Shown: positions 9,644 through 20,083 of the stretch, piece after piece | Numbering within the stretch: position 1 is the first letter of the stretch | How the letters are laid out: every line of letters begins with the position of its first letter | NCBI GenBank assembly: GCA_903928895.1 | Contig: CAIYSR010000077.1 | Coordinates: 1-64,000 of the forward strand | Length of the DNA: 64,000 bases | Direction of reading: 5' to 3' | Source: an uncultured Rhodospirillales bacterium | GTDB lineage: Bacteria; Pseudomonadota; Alphaproteobacteria; Acetobacterales; Acetobacteraceae | The notes under the pieces: generated by a model | Database searches by the model: none | The model's input: the letters and a program-made list of their open reading frames with translations, nothing else | What the model was told of the DNA's origin: nothing | Translations under genes and position numbers: made by a program

Positions 9644-12600
9644 GCGGCGCCCCAGAGCCACTCGGCGTCAGCCTCCATGCCGACGGCATCAACGTCGCCG
9701 TCCACGCCCCGCACGCCGAGGCGATCGAGTTCTGCCTGTTCACCCAGGGCCGCGAGACCCGCCACCGCCTGCCCGGCCGCACCGGCCCCGTCCATCACGG
9801 CTTCATCCCCGGGATCGCCGCCGGTGCCCAGTATGGCCTGCGCGCGCATGGAACTTGGGCCCCCGAACAAGGTCACCGCTTCAACCCCGCCAAGCTCCTG
9901 CTCGACCCCTACGCCGTCACGCTCGACCGCGCCCCCGCTTTGCATCCGACGATGCTGGACCATGACAGCGACAGTGCCGCCTTCGCGCCCAAGGCCGTCG
10001 TCGTCGCGCCGCTCCCGCCGATCGCGGCCACCCCGCTGACCGCCTGGCCCGAGACCATCCTCTATGAGCTCCACGTCCGTGGGTTCACCGCACAGCACCC
10101 GGGCATCCCGCCGGCCTTGCGCGGCCGTTTCGCCGGCCTCGCCCACCCCGCCGCGATCGACCACCTCAAGCAGCTCGGCATCACCGCCGTCGAGCTGATG
10201 CCCTGCGCCGCCTGGATCGAGGAACGCCACCTCGCCGCAATCGGACTTACCAATCACTGGGGCTACAATCCCGTCGCCCTGATGGCGCCGGACCCGCGCC
10301 TGGCGCCCGATGGCTGGCCGGAAGTCCGCACCGCCATTGCCGCACTGACCGCCGCGGGCATCGAGACCATCCTCGACGTGGTGCTGAACCATACCGGCGA
10401 GGGCGATGAGTTCGGCCCTACCTTGTCCCTGCGCGGCCTCGACAATGCCGGCAGCTACCGGCTGAACCCGACCGACCCGGCGCGCTACATCGACGACGCC
10501 GGCTGCGGCAACATCCTCGCCCTCGACCGCCCGGCACCCCTGCGTCTCGCCATGGACGCCTTGCGCGCCTGGGCCGCGGCCGGATTGCACGGCTTCCGCT
10601 TCGATCTCGCCACCACCCTCGCCCGCCGCCCCGATGGCTTCGACGCCGCCGCCCCCCTGCTCCAGGCCATCGCCCAGGACCAGGTGCTGCGCCGCCTGAA
10701 ATTGATCGCCGAACCCTGGGACATCGGCCCCGGCGGCTACCGGATCGGCCAATTCCCGGCCCAATGGGCCGAATGGAACGACCGCTTCCGCGACACCGCG
10801 CGCCGCTTCTGGCGCGGCGACGCCGGCCAGACGCCGGACCTGGCCACCCGCCTCGCCGGTTCCGCCGATCTGTTCGCCGCCAAGCACCACGCCACCACGA
10901 GCCTCAACTTCATCACCGCCCATGACGGGTTCACCCTGGCCGACCTGACCGCCTACGCGGTCAAGCACAACGAGCCCAACGGCGAGCACAACCGCGACGG
11001 CACCGACGCCAACCACAGCTGGAACCACGGCACCGAGGGTCCCGATCCGACCCTGGACGCGCAGCGCCGCGCCGACCAGCGCGCCCTGCTCGCCACCCTG
11101 CTGCTCGCCCGCGGCACCCCGATGCTCGCCATGGGCGCCGAGCTCGGCCACACCCAGCATGGCAACAACAACGCCTACGCCCAGGACAACCCCACCGCCT
11201 GGCTCGACTGGTCCACCGCCGATGCCGGGCTGCTCGCCTGGACCGCCCGCCTGACTGCCCTGCGCCGCGCCCATCCCGCCTTCCGCGCCGACCGCTTCCT
11301 CACCGGAACCCCGGCCGGACCCGACCTGCTGCCCGACGTCGCCTGGATCGGCGCCGATGGCGCCCCCTCCGATTGGCACGCCGACCCGGCGACCCTGGGC
11401 ATGGTCCTGGCCGAGGATTCCACCCGGGTGGCGCTGATCCTGCACCGCGGCGGCGGCCCCGCCATCATCACCCTGCCGCCGCCCCGCGCCGGGCATCGCT
11501 GGCGCCTGCTAGCCGACAGCGCCGATCCCGAGGCCCCGCCTCGCGACGTCGCGGCCCCCATAGCCTCGCCGCGCAGCGTTCTGGTGCTGGCGGAGACCGC
11601 CACCCAGCCACGTCCGCCGACGGACCCGGCGATGCTGCGCCGGCTCGCCGCCGAGGCCGGCATCGCGCCGGACTGGTGGACCGTGGAGGGTCAGCACACC
11701 GCGGTCAGCGATGACACGCGCCGCGCTTTGCTCGCCGCCATGCGCCTCCCCGCCGCGACCGCCGCCGAGGCCCGCGACACCCTGCGACACCTCGCCGAGA
11801 CCGGCATCCGCCGCCCCTTGCCGATCGCCCATGTCGTGCGAGCCGGGGCACCTGCCACGGTCCCGGCCGCGCTCGATCCCGCCTTGCCGCCGCGCCCCCT
11901 GTGGCTGACCGTCACCCGGGAGGACGGCGGCACCACCACCTGGCGCGCCGATCCGGACAATCTCACGCGCACCACCGCCGCGGACGGCTACCCCGCCCTG
12001 ACCGCGCAGATCGCGCTCCCCGACCTGCCCCTCGGCCGCCACATCCTGCACCGCGACGACGCGCCCGACATCGCCTGCCGCCTCACCATCGCCCCGCTCG
12101 CCTGCCACCGCCCGGCGGCCCTGGCCACGCCCCGCTTCGGCCTCGCCGCCCAGCTCTATACCCTTCGCCGCGCTGGCGACCAGGGCATCGGCGACTTCAC
12201 CACCCTCGCGCGCCTGACCGAACGCGCCGCCGCCGCCGGGGCTGCCACCGTCGCACTCAACCCGCTGCACATGCTGTTCCCCGGCCAGCGCCACCGCGCC
12301 AGCCCCTATTTCCCGTCGGATCGCCGCTTCCTCGACCCGATCTACCTCGATCTCCCCGGCGCCCCCCCGGTCGCCGGCGACATGCTGGACCACGCCGCCG
12401 TTTGGGCCGCCAAGCGGGCGATCCTGGAACGCGATTTCGCGACGTTCACCCCCGACGCCGCCTTCGCCGCATTCGTCGCCGCCGGCGGCGACACGCTGCA
12501 CCGCTTCGCCACCTTCCAGGCCCTCGCCGAATGCCACGCCGGCCCGTGGCAGGCCTGGCCGGCCGCCCTGCGCCGCCCCAATGGCGCCGAGGTGGCGGCC

Positions 12601-13569
12601 TTCGCTGGCGCCAACGCCCGCCGCATCGCCTTCCATCAATATCTCCAACACCGCGCCGATGCCGCCCTGGCCGCCGCGGCCGGACATCTGCCAATCGGGC
12701 TGCTGCGCGACCTCGCCGTCGGCGCCGCCCCCGACGGCGCCGAGGCCTGGGCCGAGCAGGACCGGCTCGCCGCCGGCGCCTGGATCGGCGCGCCACCCGA
12801 TCCCTTCGCGTCGGACGGGCAGAACTGGCACCTGCCGCCGCCACTGCCGATCGCCATGCAAGCCGATCCGGAGGATGGCTACGCCCGCATGATCGCCGCC
12901 AACATGCGCCATGCCGGGGCCTTGCGGATCGATCACGTCATGGCCCTCGCGCGCCTGTTCTGGATCCCCGAGGGCGGCAGCGGGGCCGATGGCGCCTATG
13001 TCGCCTACAAGCGTGACGCGCTGATCGGCCGCATCGCGCTGGAGAGCCTGCGCGCCCGCTGCATGGTCATCGGCGAGGACCTCGGCACCGTGCCCGAGGG
13101 CCTGCGTCCCGCGCTCGACGCCGCCGGATTGCTCGGCACCAGGGTGCTGCTGCTCGATCGCGAAACCCGCGCCTACCCCGCACGCAGCGTCGCCTGCGTC
13201 AGCACCCATGACCTGCCGCCCTTCGCTGGCTGGTGGCACGGCGACGACATCGCCGAGCGCCGCAGCCTCGGCCTCGCCGCCGACACGGATGACCGCCGCG
13301 CCAGCGATCGCGCCGCCCTCGCGCTCGACGGCGATCCCCTGGTCGCCGCGCACCGCCGCGTCGCCGACTCACCGGCCGATCTCGTCCTGATCCAGACCGA
13401 CGACCTCATCGCCACCCGCAGCAGCGTCAACCTGCCCGGCACCGACACCGAACGCCCGAACTGGCGCCGGCGCCTGGCCGAGCCCGTCGAGACACTGCTC
13501 GATGGCCCCGACGCTCGGGCCATCCTCGCGGCCATGGGCGATCGTCATACCGATCTCGAAAAAGAATGA
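9640..13569 (+). CDS. glgX-malQ: Fused glycogen debranching enzyme GlgX / 4-alpha-glucanotransferase MalQ
   Basis: A single 1309-residue frame carries two complete enzymes. Residues 1-about 650 are GlgX/isoamylase-like GH13: a CBM48-like start, [13 protein letters not shown], the nucleophile D322 in GFRFDLATT, the acid/base E358 in [11 protein letters not shown] and D429 in [11 protein letters not shown]. Residues about 660-1309 are GH77 Mal[15 protein letters not shown]1098 in [11 protein letters not shown]1146 in IGEDLGTVP and D1191 in [12 protein letters not shown]. All catalytic residues are intact, so both activities are likely retained. Together they would remove limit-dextrin branches and recycle the released oligosaccharides. 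There is no frameshift or stop at the junction (near nt 11600). ATG 9640 overlaps the glgA stop. The order is opposite to the eukaryotic debranching enzyme, which has the transferase first. Confidence 0.95.
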   Translation: MSGAPEPLGVSLHADGINVAVHAPHAEAIEFCLFTQGRETRHRLPGRTGPVHHGFIPGIAAGAQYGLRAHGTWAPEQGHRFNPAKLLLDPYAVTLDRAPALHPTMLDHDSDSAAFAPKAVVVAPLPPIAATPLTAWPETILYELHVRGFTAQHPGIPPALRGRFAGLAHPAAIDHLKQLGITAVELMPCAAWIEERHLAAIGLTNHWGYNPVALMAPDPRLAPDGWPEVRTAIAALTAAGIETILDVVLNHTGEGDEFGPTLSLRGLDNAGSYRLNPTDPARYIDDAGCGNILALDRPAPLRLAMDALRAWAAAGLHGFRFDLATTLARRPDGFDAAAPLLQAIAQDQVLRRLKLIAEPWDIGPGGYRIGQFPAQWAEWNDRFRDTARRFWRGDAGQTPDLATRLAGSADLFAAKHHATTSLNFITAHDGFTLADLTAYAVKHNEPNGEHNRDGTDANHSWNHGTEGPDPTLDAQRRADQRALLATLLLARGTPMLAMGAELGHTQHGNNNAYAQDNPTAWLDWSTADAGLLAWTARLTALRRAHPAFRADRFLTGTPAGPDLLPDVAWIGADGAPSDWHADPATLGMVLAEDSTRVALILHRGGGPAIITLPPPRAGHRWRLLADSADPEAPPRDVAAPIASPRSVLVLAETATQPRPPTDPAMLRRLAAEAGIAPDWWTVEGQHTAVSDDTRRALLAAMRLPAATAAEARDTLRHLAETGIRRPLPIAHVVRAGAPATVPAALDPALPPRPLWLTVTREDGGTTTWRADPDNLTRTTAADGYPALTAQIALPDLPLGRHILHRDDAPDIACRLTIAPLACHRPAALATPRFGLAAQLYTLRRAGDQGIGDFTTLARLTERAAAAGAATVALNPLHMLFPGQRHRASPYFPSDRRFLDPIYLDLPGAPPVAGDMLDHAAVWAAKRAILERDFATFTPDAAFAAFVAAGGDTLHRFATFQALAECHAGPWQAWPAALRRPNGAEVAAFAGANARRIAFHQYLQHRADAALAAAAGHLPIGLLRDLAVGAAPDGAEAWAEQDRLAAGAWIGAPPDPFASDGQNWHLPPPLPIAMQADPEDGYARMIAANMRHAGALRIDHVMALARLFWIPEGGSGADGAYVAYKRDALIGRIALESLRARCMVIGEDLGTVPEGLRPALDAAGLLGTRVLLLDRETRAYPARSVACVSTHDLPPFAGWWHGDDIAERRSLGLAADTDDRRASDRAALALDGDPLVAAHRRVADSPADLVLIQTDDLIATRSSVNLPGTDTERPNWRRRLAEPVETLLDGPDARAILAAMGDRHTDLEKE

Positions 13570-13590
13570 AGCTGTTTTGATTGGTTAGGG

Positions 13591-13713
13591 GAAGCGCTTC
13601 TTTTTTGAAAAAAAGAAGCAAAAAACTTTCATCCAATGGAGTCGATGGTACCAACCACACCGAAGCACGGGTGAAGTTTTTTTGTTTCTTTTTTTTCAAA
13701 AAAAGAGACGCTT
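13591..13713. repeat. Inverted pair of hairpin repeats between convergent genes (copies 2 and 3)
   Basis: Copy 2 (13591-13629) reads GAAGCGCTTC, T-tract, G, A-tract, GAAGC, AAAAAACTTT. Copy 3 (13674-13713) is the reverse complement form with a few mismatches. About 44 bases separate them. Copy 2 follows the glgX-malQ stop by 21 bases and copy 3 precedes the stop of the minus-strand hydrolase by 48 bases, so each copy reads in the same sense relative to the gene it follows. A role at transcript 3' ends is inferred. There is no other gene in 13570-13761. Confidence 0.85.
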
Positions 13714-13761
13714 CCTTCCTTCCCTACTTGCAATCCGCACCGGTCAATATGCAGCCGATAC

Positions 13762-14991
13762 CTATTCGGCTGCCAACCGCTGCACCACTTCGAGCAGGAT
13801 ATTGGCCCCGGCCACGAGGTCGGCCTCCGGCGTATGTTCCCGCGGGTTGTGGCTGATGCCACCGATGCTCGGCACGAAGATCATCGCCGCCGGACAGATC
13901 CGCGCCATCATCTGCGCATCGTGCCCCGCCCCCGATGTCATCCGCCGGCTCGGCAGGCCATGGCGGGCGGCAGCCGCCTCGACATGGCCGACGATGTCGC
14001 GATCGAACGCCACCGGCTCGAACCGCGCCAGCGGTTCCACCCTGACCTTCACCCGCTCGACCCGCATCAGCTCCGCCAGGCAGCCGGACAGCCCCTCCTC
14101 CAGCGCGTGCAGGCGGGCACTGTCGGGGTCGCGCAGATCGACCGTGAAGGTCGCCCGCGCCGGGATGACATTGATCGCGTTGGGCGCAAATTCCATGCAC
14201 CCCACGGTGGCAACGCCGAACCCGTTGGCAGCGGCGAGATCACGCAGGAACGTCACCACCCGCGCCGCGGCATGGCCGGCATCGCAACGCATGCGCATCG
14301 GCGTGGTGCCGGCGTGGTTGGCCACGCCTTCGATGGTCACGCGCTGCCACGAGATCCCCTGCACCGACTCGACCGCCCCCACCGCCACGCCTTCCTTCTC
14401 CAGCACCGGCCCCTGCTCGATGTGCAGTTCGACATAGGCGTGCGGCCGGATGAATCCGGGGGCCTCGGTGCCGGCGTAGCCGATGCGGGCAAGTTCGGCG
14501 CCGAGCACGCTGCCGTCCACCCCAACCGTCGCCAGCGCCACGTCGAGCGACAGCCCGCCGACATAGGTGAGCGAGCCCAGCATGTCCGGCGCGTAGCGCA
14601 CCCCCTCCTCGTTGGTGAAGGCGGCGACCACCAGTGGCCGGTCCGGCGCCCGGCCCGAGGCCTTCAGCGTCTCGATCACCTCAAGCCCGGCCAGCACGCC
14701 ATAGCAGCCATCATAGATGCCGGCGTCGATCACCGTATCGATGTGCGAGCCGACCATCACCGGGGCGAGGTTGCTGGCGGCCGGACCGCGCCAGATGCCG
14801 AACACATTGCCGATCCGATCCACCGCGACCTCCAGCCCGGCCGCCGCGATCCAGCCCACCAGGGCATCGCGCCCGGCCTTGTCCGCGTCCGAGGCGGCCA
14901 GCCGGCACAGCCGGCCCTCGCCATCGCGGCCGATGCTGCCGAGATGGCGCAGGCGGCCGAGCAGCCGCCCGGTATCGATGGTCAAGCTCAT
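13762..14991 (-). CDS. M20 family N-carbamoyl-amino-acid hydrolase / allantoate amidohydrolase-like
   Basis: A 409-residue cytosolic metalloamidase of the hydantoinase/carbamoylase branch of peptidase family M20. It would cleave a carbamoyl or ureido group from an N-carbamoyl amino acid or from allantoate. The dinuclear metal site is visible: H83 and D85 in GSHIDTVID, D94 in YDGCYGV, the E128-E129 pair in TNEEG, H190 in ELHIEQGP and the C-terminal GGISHNPREHTP. Sequence alone does not separate allantoate from carbamoyl amino-acid substrates. It starts four bases after the stop of the upstream enoyl-CoA hydratase-family gene, so the two form an operon. Confidence 0.85.
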   Translation of the reverse strand: MSLTIDTGRLLGRLRHLGSIGRDGEGRLCRLAASDADKAGRDALVGWIAAAGLEVAVDRIGNVFGIWRGPAASNLAPVMVGSHIDTVIDAGIYDGCYGVLAGLEVIETLKASGRAPDRPLVVAAFTNEEGVRYAPDMLGSLTYVGGLSLDVALATVGVDGSVLGAELARIGYAGTEAPGFIRPHAYVELHIEQGPVLEKEGVAVGAVESVQGISWQRVTIEGVANHAGTTPMRMRCDAGHAAARVVTFLRDLAAANGFGVATVGCMEFAPNAINVIPARATFTVDLRDPDSARLHALEEGLSGCLAELMRVERVKVRVEPLARFEPVAFDRDIVGHVEAAAARHGLPSRRMTSGAGHDAQMMARICPAAMIFVPSIGGISHNPREHTPEADLVAGANILLEVVQRLAAE

Positions 14992-14995
14992 CGCC

Positions 14996-15790
14996 TCAAC
15001 GCCCCGTGAACACCGGCTTGCGCTTCTGCAGGAAGGCGGTGCGCGCCTCCTTGCCGTCCTCGCTGGCGAACGCCATGCGGATATTGGCGACCTCGTAGCG
15101 CAGCTGCCCTTCCATATCGGTGGACTCCATCGAACGCGCCATGCCCCGCTTGAGCAACCGCAGCGTGATCGGCGACCATTCGCACAAGGCCTGGCAATAC
15201 GCCGCCAGCCGTTCGCCGATCTGCGCGTCATCGACCACCTCGCCGGCCATGCCGAGCGCCACCGCCTCCTCGCCCAGCACGGTGCGGTTCTCCAGCATGA
15301 AGCGCATCGCCTTCTCGTAGCCCATCGTCTGCGGCAGCGTGATGGTGAGGCCGGCATCGGGCGAGCCCCCGATCCTGGTGTAGCCCGCCATCAGCCGCGC
15401 CGAGCGGGCGACGATGCGCACATCGGCCGCCATCGCCAGACCCAGCCCGGCACCGACCGCGACGCCATTGATCCCGGCCACCACCGGCTTGTCGCAGCGC
15501 TTGCGGATCGCCAGCAGAAATTGCCCGACCCAGCCGACATCATCGAGTTGCGCCGCCTGCGGCGACAGCGGCGTGTAGCGCACGCCCGCGGCCAGATCGA
15601 GCCCGGCACAAAACGCATCCCCGCTCCCGGTGATCGCGACCACCCACACATTGTCATCCGCCGCCGCCGCATCCACCGCCTCCACGATGCCCCAGGACAG
15701 CTCGCCGCTCAGCGCGTTCTTCTTCTCCGGACGATTGAGCGTGATGGTCCTGACATGGCCGGCGTCGGCCACGGTCACAATTGCGGTCAT
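14996..15790 (-). CDS. Enoyl-CoA hydratase/isomerase family protein
   Basis: A 264-residue crotonase-fold protein. The oxyanion-hole segments are AFCAGLDLA (about 59-67) and NGVAVGAGLGLAMAADVRI (about 108-125). At the usual second catalytic position it has GGSPDAGLTITLP, with Asp145 in the place found in PaaG-type isomerases rather than the paired Glu of true hydratases. That favours an acyl-CoA isomerase, though this is inference. ATG 15790 is chosen because GGAGGA lies just upstream; an in-frame start 30 bases further up lacks support. It heads a two-gene minus-strand operon with the M20 amidase. Confidence 0.82.
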   Translation of the reverse strand: MTAIVTVADAGHVRTITLNRPEKKNALSGELSWGIVEAVDAAAADDNVWVVAITGSGDAFCAGLDLAAGVRYTPLSPQAAQLDDVGWVGQFLLAIRKRCDKPVVAGINGVAVGAGLGLAMAADVRIVARSARLMAGYTRIGGSPDAGLTITLPQTMGYEKAMRFMLENRTVLGEEAVALGMAGEVVDDAQIGERLAAYCQALCEWSPITLRLLKRGMARSMESTDMEGQLRYEVANIRMAFASEDGKEARTAFLQKRKPVFTGR

Positions 15791-15939
15791 CCTGGGTCCT
15801 CCGATGGTGAATTGGCCCAATCATGCCGCACAAGCGCGTTCTTGTCGCGGTCAGCCGCGTTGCCTCCAACCGCGCGCGGTGGCACTCTCACGGCCAAGGA
15901 ATTCACCGGAACAAGCCGGGAAGCCAGAGGAAACGTACC

Positions 15940-17217
15940 ATGTCCAGGATCACCCGCCGGACCCTGCTCGCGGCCACCGGCGCCGCCGCCATCACACCGA
16001 TCGCCCACGCCCAGGCGGTCAAGCCGCGGCTGACCGCGATCTCCCAGTGGTCCGCCGGGAGTGACGGTGCCGCCATCACCGCGCTCGGCAAGAAGTTCGA
16101 GGAAAAGGGCGGCACCTGGCAGCATTCCCCGGTCCCCGGCTTCACCACCGAGATGATGAACAAGTTGCGGGCCCAGATCATGGCGGGCGATCCGCCCGCC
16201 TGCTCGCAGCTCAAGGGCCCCGAAATCACCGCCTGGTCGAAAATCGCCCCGACCCTCAACCTTGACGCCATCGTCGCCGCGGCCGGCTACGAGAAGGTCG
16301 TCGCCCCCGACCTCGCCCGCCTGCATAAGCCCGGCGGCAAATGGGCCGCCCTGCCGCTGCAGATCTACAGCACCAACATGCTGTTCCTCTCCAAGCGCGC
16401 GATGGACAAGGCCAAGGCCGACAAGATCCCTGTCACCTGGGCCGATTTCAACGCGCTGGCGGAAAAGATGAAGGCCGGCGGCGTCACCTACCCCATCGCC
16501 AACGGCGGGACGCGCCCCGATGACGGCCAGAAATTCGAGGCAGCCCTCGCCGGCATCAGCCCGGCCGCCTACCGCGCCGCCTGCATGAACCTCGACGAGA
16601 AGGCCCTCAAGGGCCCCGAGATGAAGGCCGCCTTCGCCCAGGTCCGCAAGATCGCCGACTGGATGGACCCCAACACCGCCGCCCAGCACTACTCCACCTT
16701 CCTGTCTCGCTTCGTCGCCGGCGACATGGGCATCATGATCCAGGGCGGCTGGGCCCAGGGCGTGCTGCTCAATGCCGGCTTCAAGCTCGACGACTTCATC
16801 ATCGCCCCCGGCCCCTCCGACAATGGTAAGCCGGTGTTCCTGCTCAACGCCGACGCCTTCATCTTCTGGCAGCGCAAGGAGGCCGACCTCCAGGCCGGCC
16901 AGAAGCTGATGGCCGAGCTGGTCATGGATCCCGCCATCCAGACCATGTACTCGCAAATCACCGGCTCCATCCCCGTCCGCACCGATGTCGATCTCTCCGG
17001 CCCCGGCTGGTCCGACGGCCAGCGCCGCACCGCCTCCGCCCTCAAGGAAGCCGTCGCCGCCAACCAGGCCGTGCTCTCCCTCGCCCACAACATGGCGCAG
17101 GAGAACGGCATGACCGCTGCGATGATCGACGTCATCACCGAATACGTGAAAAACCGCTCCATCACCCCCGACCAGGCAGTCACCCGCCTCGCCGAGGCGG
17201 TGGAGGGCGCCCGTTGA
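15940..17217 (+). CDS. Sugar ABC transporter substrate-binding protein (Gts/glucose-mannose type)
   Basis: A 425-residue periplasmic binding protein. The N-terminus (MSRITRRTLLAATGAAA ... AHAQA) is a twin-arginine-like signal peptide with an AQA-type cleavage region near residue 25. The segment IMAGDPPACSQLKGPEI and the pattern ALPLQIYSTNMLFLSK resemble glucose/mannose-binding GtsA proteins. The next gene begins at a TTG overlapping this stop, and two permeases, an ATPase and an aldose dehydrogenase follow. The substrate is therefore probably an aldose; the exact sugar cannot be read from sequence. AAGCCAGAGGAAACG provides the ribosome site. Confidence 0.88.
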   Translation: MSRITRRTLLAATGAAAITPIAHAQAVKPRLTAISQWSAGSDGAAITALGKKFEEKGGTWQHSPVPGFTTEMMNKLRAQIMAGDPPACSQLKGPEITAWSKIAPTLNLDAIVAAAGYEKVVAPDLARLHKPGGKWAALPLQIYSTNMLFLSKRAMDKAKADKIPVTWADFNALAEKMKAGGVTYPIANGGTRPDDGQKFEAALAGISPAAYRAACMNLDEKALKGPEMKAAFAQVRKIADWMDPNTAAQHYSTFLSRFVAGDMGIMIQGGWAQGVLLNAGFKLDDFIIAPGPSDNGKPVFLLNADAFIFWQRKEADLQAGQKLMAELVMDPAIQTMYSQITGSIPVRTDVDLSGPGWSDGQRRTASALKEAVAANQAVLSLAHNMAQENGMTAAMIDVITEYVKNRSITPDQAVTRLAEAVEGAR

Positions 17218-18131
17218 GCCACGCCGCGCCGTCACCGGCGCGGCCCCTCTTCGCCGGACTGAAGCGGCTGCCGGAATTCCTGGTGATTTGGGTGCCGCTG
17301 CTGCTCTCGGCCGGCCACGTCGTGGTCTTCACGGCGTGGACGACCTGGATCTCCTTCACCCCGTCCACCCTGGTGCCGGTCGACGGCTGGGTCGGCTGGC
17401 GCAACTACACCAACGTGCTGGCGACCCGGAACTGGAAGATCGCCTTCGACAACCTGCTGATCTTCGGCGCCGGCTTCGTCATTCTCACCGCCCTCGTCGG
17501 CCTCCTGCTGGCCATCATCATCGACCAGCGCATCCGCGGCGAAAACGTCCTGCGCTCGATCTTCCTCTACCCCATGGCGGTCTCCTTCGTCGTCACCGGC
17601 ACCGTCTGGTCCTGGCTGCTCAACCCCGGCATGGGCATCCAGAAGCTGGTCAACGACTGGGGCTGGACCAGCTTCCGCTTCGACTGGCTGATCGACCGCG
17701 ACATGGCGATCTGGACCATCGTCATCGCCGGCATCTGGCAATCCTCGGGCTTCGCCATGGCCCTCTTCCTCGCCGGCCTGCGCTCGGTCGAGGCCGACCT
17801 CATCAAAGCAGCCCAGATCGACGGCGCCGGCCCGGTCCGCATCTACACCCGCGTGATCCTGCCCACCCTGTGGCCGATCGTCATCGCCGTGATGGTCATC
17901 CTCCTGCAATTCGCCATCAAGACCTTCGACCTCGTACGCGCCCTGACCGGCGGCGGCCCCGGCCTCGCCACCCAGTTGCCCGCCCTCGTGGTCTACGACT
18001 TCATGTTCCAGCGCGGCCATCTCGGCCGCGGCTCCGCCGCCGCGGTGCTGATGCTGCTCACCCTGCTCGGCGTGCTGCTGCCCTATGGCGCCTGGAAATA
18101 CTACCAGCGCCGGAGGGACGCCCGTGCGTGA
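17214..18131 (+). CDS. Sugar ABC transporter permease (GtsB-like)
   Basis: A 305-residue inner-membrane permease of the CUT1 family with about six hydrophobic helices. The EAA loop that contacts the ATPase is visible as AAQIDGAGPVRIYTRVILP around residues 201-219. IFLYPMAVSFVVTGTVWSWLLNPG and AIKTFDLVRALTGGGPG are typical of GtsB/MalF-type subunits. It starts with TTG in a four-base overlap (TTGA) with the binding-protein gene and overlaps the second permease by eight bases, so stoichiometric translation is likely. Confidence 0.9.
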   Translation: MSHAAPSPARPLFAGLKRLPEFLVIWVPLLLSAGHVVVFTAWTTWISFTPSTLVPVDGWVGWRNYTNVLATRNWKIAFDNLLIFGAGFVILTALVGLLLAIIIDQRIRGENVLRSIFLYPMAVSFVVTGTVWSWLLNPGMGIQKLVNDWGWTSFRFDWLIDRDMAIWTIVIAGIWQSSGFAMALFLAGLRSVEADLIKAAQIDGAGPVRIYTRVILPTLWPIVIAVMVILLQFAIKTFDLVRALTGGGPGLATQLPALVVYDFMFQRGHLGRGSAAAVLMLLTLLGVLLPYGAWKYYQRRRDARA

Positions 18132-18975
18132 CGCCTCGCTCTCCCGCGCGCTGCTCTACGCCGTCGCGTTCCTGCTCGCCTTCCTCTACCTCATCCCGCT
18201 CGCCGTCGTCCTGCTGAACTCGCTGCGCACGGCCGAGGAGATCGTGCAAACCTCGATGATCGGCTGGCCCCGGGTCTGGGCCTTCCAGAACTACACCGCC
18301 GCCTGGGCCGATTTCTGCATCGCCCAGACCTGCTCCGGCATCCGGCCCTACATGCTGAACTCCGCCCTCGTCACCCTGCCCGCGACCCTGCTCTCCACCC
18401 TGCTCGGCGCCGTCGCCGGCTACGCCATCTCGCTCTGGCGCTTCAAAGGCGACACCTGGATCTTCGCCCTCGTCACCCTCGGCGTCTTCCTGCCCGAACA
18501 AATGCGCCTCATCCCCTGGACCATCGTGCTCCGCGACGTCGGCCTCACCAACACCCTCGCCGGCCTGGTCATGATCCACACCGTCCAGGGCCTCAGCTTC
18601 ACTACCCTGTTCTGCCGCAACTACTACATCGCCATCCCCGCCGACCTGATGAAAGCCGCCAAAATCGACGGCGCCGGCTTCTTCCGCATCTTCTACCGCA
18701 TCGTCCTGCCGCTCTCGCCCCCCATCCTCATCGTCACCGTCATCTGGCAATTCACCGGCATCTGGAACGAATTCCTCTACGGCGTCACCTTCACCACCGG
18801 CACCCAGCAGCCCGTCACCGCCGCCCTCATCGCCCTCTCCGCCTCGGTCGCCGACGTGCCGCAACACGGCGTGCAATCCGCCGCCGTCGTCATCGCCGCC
18901 CTGCCCACCCTGCTCGTCTACCTCTTCGGCGGGCGCTACTTCGTGCGTGGCCTCACCGCCGGCGCCGTGAAATAG
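18124..18975 (+). CDS. Sugar ABC transporter permease (GtsC-like)
   Basis: A 283-residue CUT1 permease, partner of the preceding one. It has about six hydrophobic segments and the EAA loop AAKIDGAGFFRIFYRIVLPL. The start is taken as GTG 18124, which overlaps the end of the upstream permease and leaves a short basic N-terminus before the first helix; the frame upstream gives no better start. The ATPase gene begins 10 bases after its stop. Confidence 0.9.
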   Translation: MRDASLSRALLYAVAFLLAFLYLIPLAVVLLNSLRTAEEIVQTSMIGWPRVWAFQNYTAAWADFCIAQTCSGIRPYMLNSALVTLPATLLSTLLGAVAGYAISLWRFKGDTWIFALVTLGVFLPEQMRLIPWTIVLRDVGLTNTLAGLVMIHTVQGLSFTTLFCRNYYIAIPADLMKAAKIDGAGFFRIFYRIVLPLSPPILIVTVIWQFTGIWNEFLYGVTFTTGTQQPVTAALIALSASVADVPQHGVQSAAVVIAALPTLLVYLFGGRYFVRGLTAGAVK

Positions 18976-18985
18976 GGATCATCCC

Positions 18986-20083
18986 ATGTCGGCCCTCGTC
19001 ATCCGCGACCTGCACAAGCGCTTCGGCGCCACCGATGTCCTCAAAGGCATCAACCTCGACATCGACAACGGCGACTTCACCGTCCTCGTCGGCCCCTCCG
19101 GCTGCGGCAAATCCACCCTCCTCAACATCATCGCCGGCCTGGAAACCGCCACCGCCGGCGACATCGAAATCGACGGCCGCGTCGTCAACGCCATCCCCCC
19201 CAAGGATCGCGACATCGCCATGGTCTTCCAGACCTACGCCCTCTACCCCTCCATGACCGTCCGCCAGAACATCACCTTCGGCATGGAATGCCGCAACGTC
19301 CCCAAGCCCCAGCAAGCCACCGCCCTCGAACGCGTCGCCAAACTCCTGCAAATCGAACCCCTCCTCGCCCGCAAACCCGCCCAGCTCTCCGGCGGCCAGC
19401 GCCAGCGCGTCGCCATGGGCCGCGCCCTCGTCCGTGACCCCAAACTCTTCCTCTTCGACGAACCCCTCTCCAATCTCGACGCAAAACTCCGCGTCGAAAT
19501 GCGCATGGAAATCAAACAGCTCCACGCCCGCATCGGCGCCTCCATCGTCTACGTCACCCACGACCAGATCGAAGCCATGACCATGGCCACCCGCATCGCC
19601 GTCATGCACCAGGGCGAAATCCAGCAATTCGCGGATCCCGACACCATCTACAACCGCCCCGCCAACCTCTTCGTCGCCCGCTTCATGGGCGCCCCACCCA
19701 TGAACACCATCCCGGCCCGCCTCGAAGCCCACGCCGGCCGCCCCGTCGTCGTCGTCGGTGACACCCACCTCCCCGCCCCCCCCTCCATCGCCCCCGAATG
19801 GCTCGGCAAACCGGTCATCCTCGGCATCCGCCCCGAATGCATCGCCGAACCCACCCGCCAGTTCGGCGACGGCACCGCCCCCAGCCTCACCATCACCGCC
19901 CCCGTCGAAATGACCGAGCCCACCGGCGCCGAAACCATCGTCGTCCTGCGCCTCGGCGGCACCAAAATCCTCGCCCGCGTCGCCCCCGACATCCGCCTCG
20001 TCCCCGGCGCCCCCGCCACCTTCGCCGTCGATGCCCGCAAACTCTGCCTCTTCGACCCCCAAACCGAACGCCTCATCGCATGA
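18986..20083 (+). CDS. Sugar ABC transporter ATP-binding protein (MalK/UgpC type)
   Basis: A 365-residue CUT1 ATPase. Walker A GPSGCGKST (about 38-46), the Q-loop in MVFQTYALYPSM, signature LSGGQRQRVAMGRALV, Walker B LFLFDEPLSNLDAKLR and the switch His in VTHDQIEAM are all present. After about residue 235 it carries the OB-fold (TOBE) regulatory domain usual for MalK/UgpC proteins. It closes the transporter operon and overlaps the following dehydrogenase by four bases (ATGA). Confidence 0.93.
   Translation: MSALVIRDLHKRFGATDVLKGINLDIDNGDFTVLVGPSGCGKSTLLNIIAGLETATAGDIEIDGRVVNAIPPKDRDIAMVFQTYALYPSMTVRQNITFGMECRNVPKPQQATALERVAKLLQIEPLLARKPAQLSGGQRQRVAMGRALVRDPKLFLFDEPLSNLDAKLRVEMRMEIKQLHARIGASIVYVTHDQIEAMTMATRIAVMHQGEIQQFADPDTIYNRPANLFVARFMGAPPMNTIPARLEAHAGRPVVVVGDTHLPAPPSIAPEWLGKPVILGIRPECIAEPTRQFGDGTAPSLTITAPVEMTEPTGAETIVVLRLGGTKILARVAPDIRLVPGAPATFAVDARKLCLFDPQTERLIA

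Noticed and set aside
13591-13713. Classical rho-independent terminators at the hairpin repeats
   Set aside because: The stem is A/U-rich rather than G/C-rich and is followed by A residues, not a U-tract, in the sense of the upstream gene; kept as repeats with possible 3'-end function.
16341-16523. Small alternative frames inside the binding-protein gene and other core genes
   Set aside because: They are embedded shadows in high-GC DNA without ribosome sites or distinct composition.
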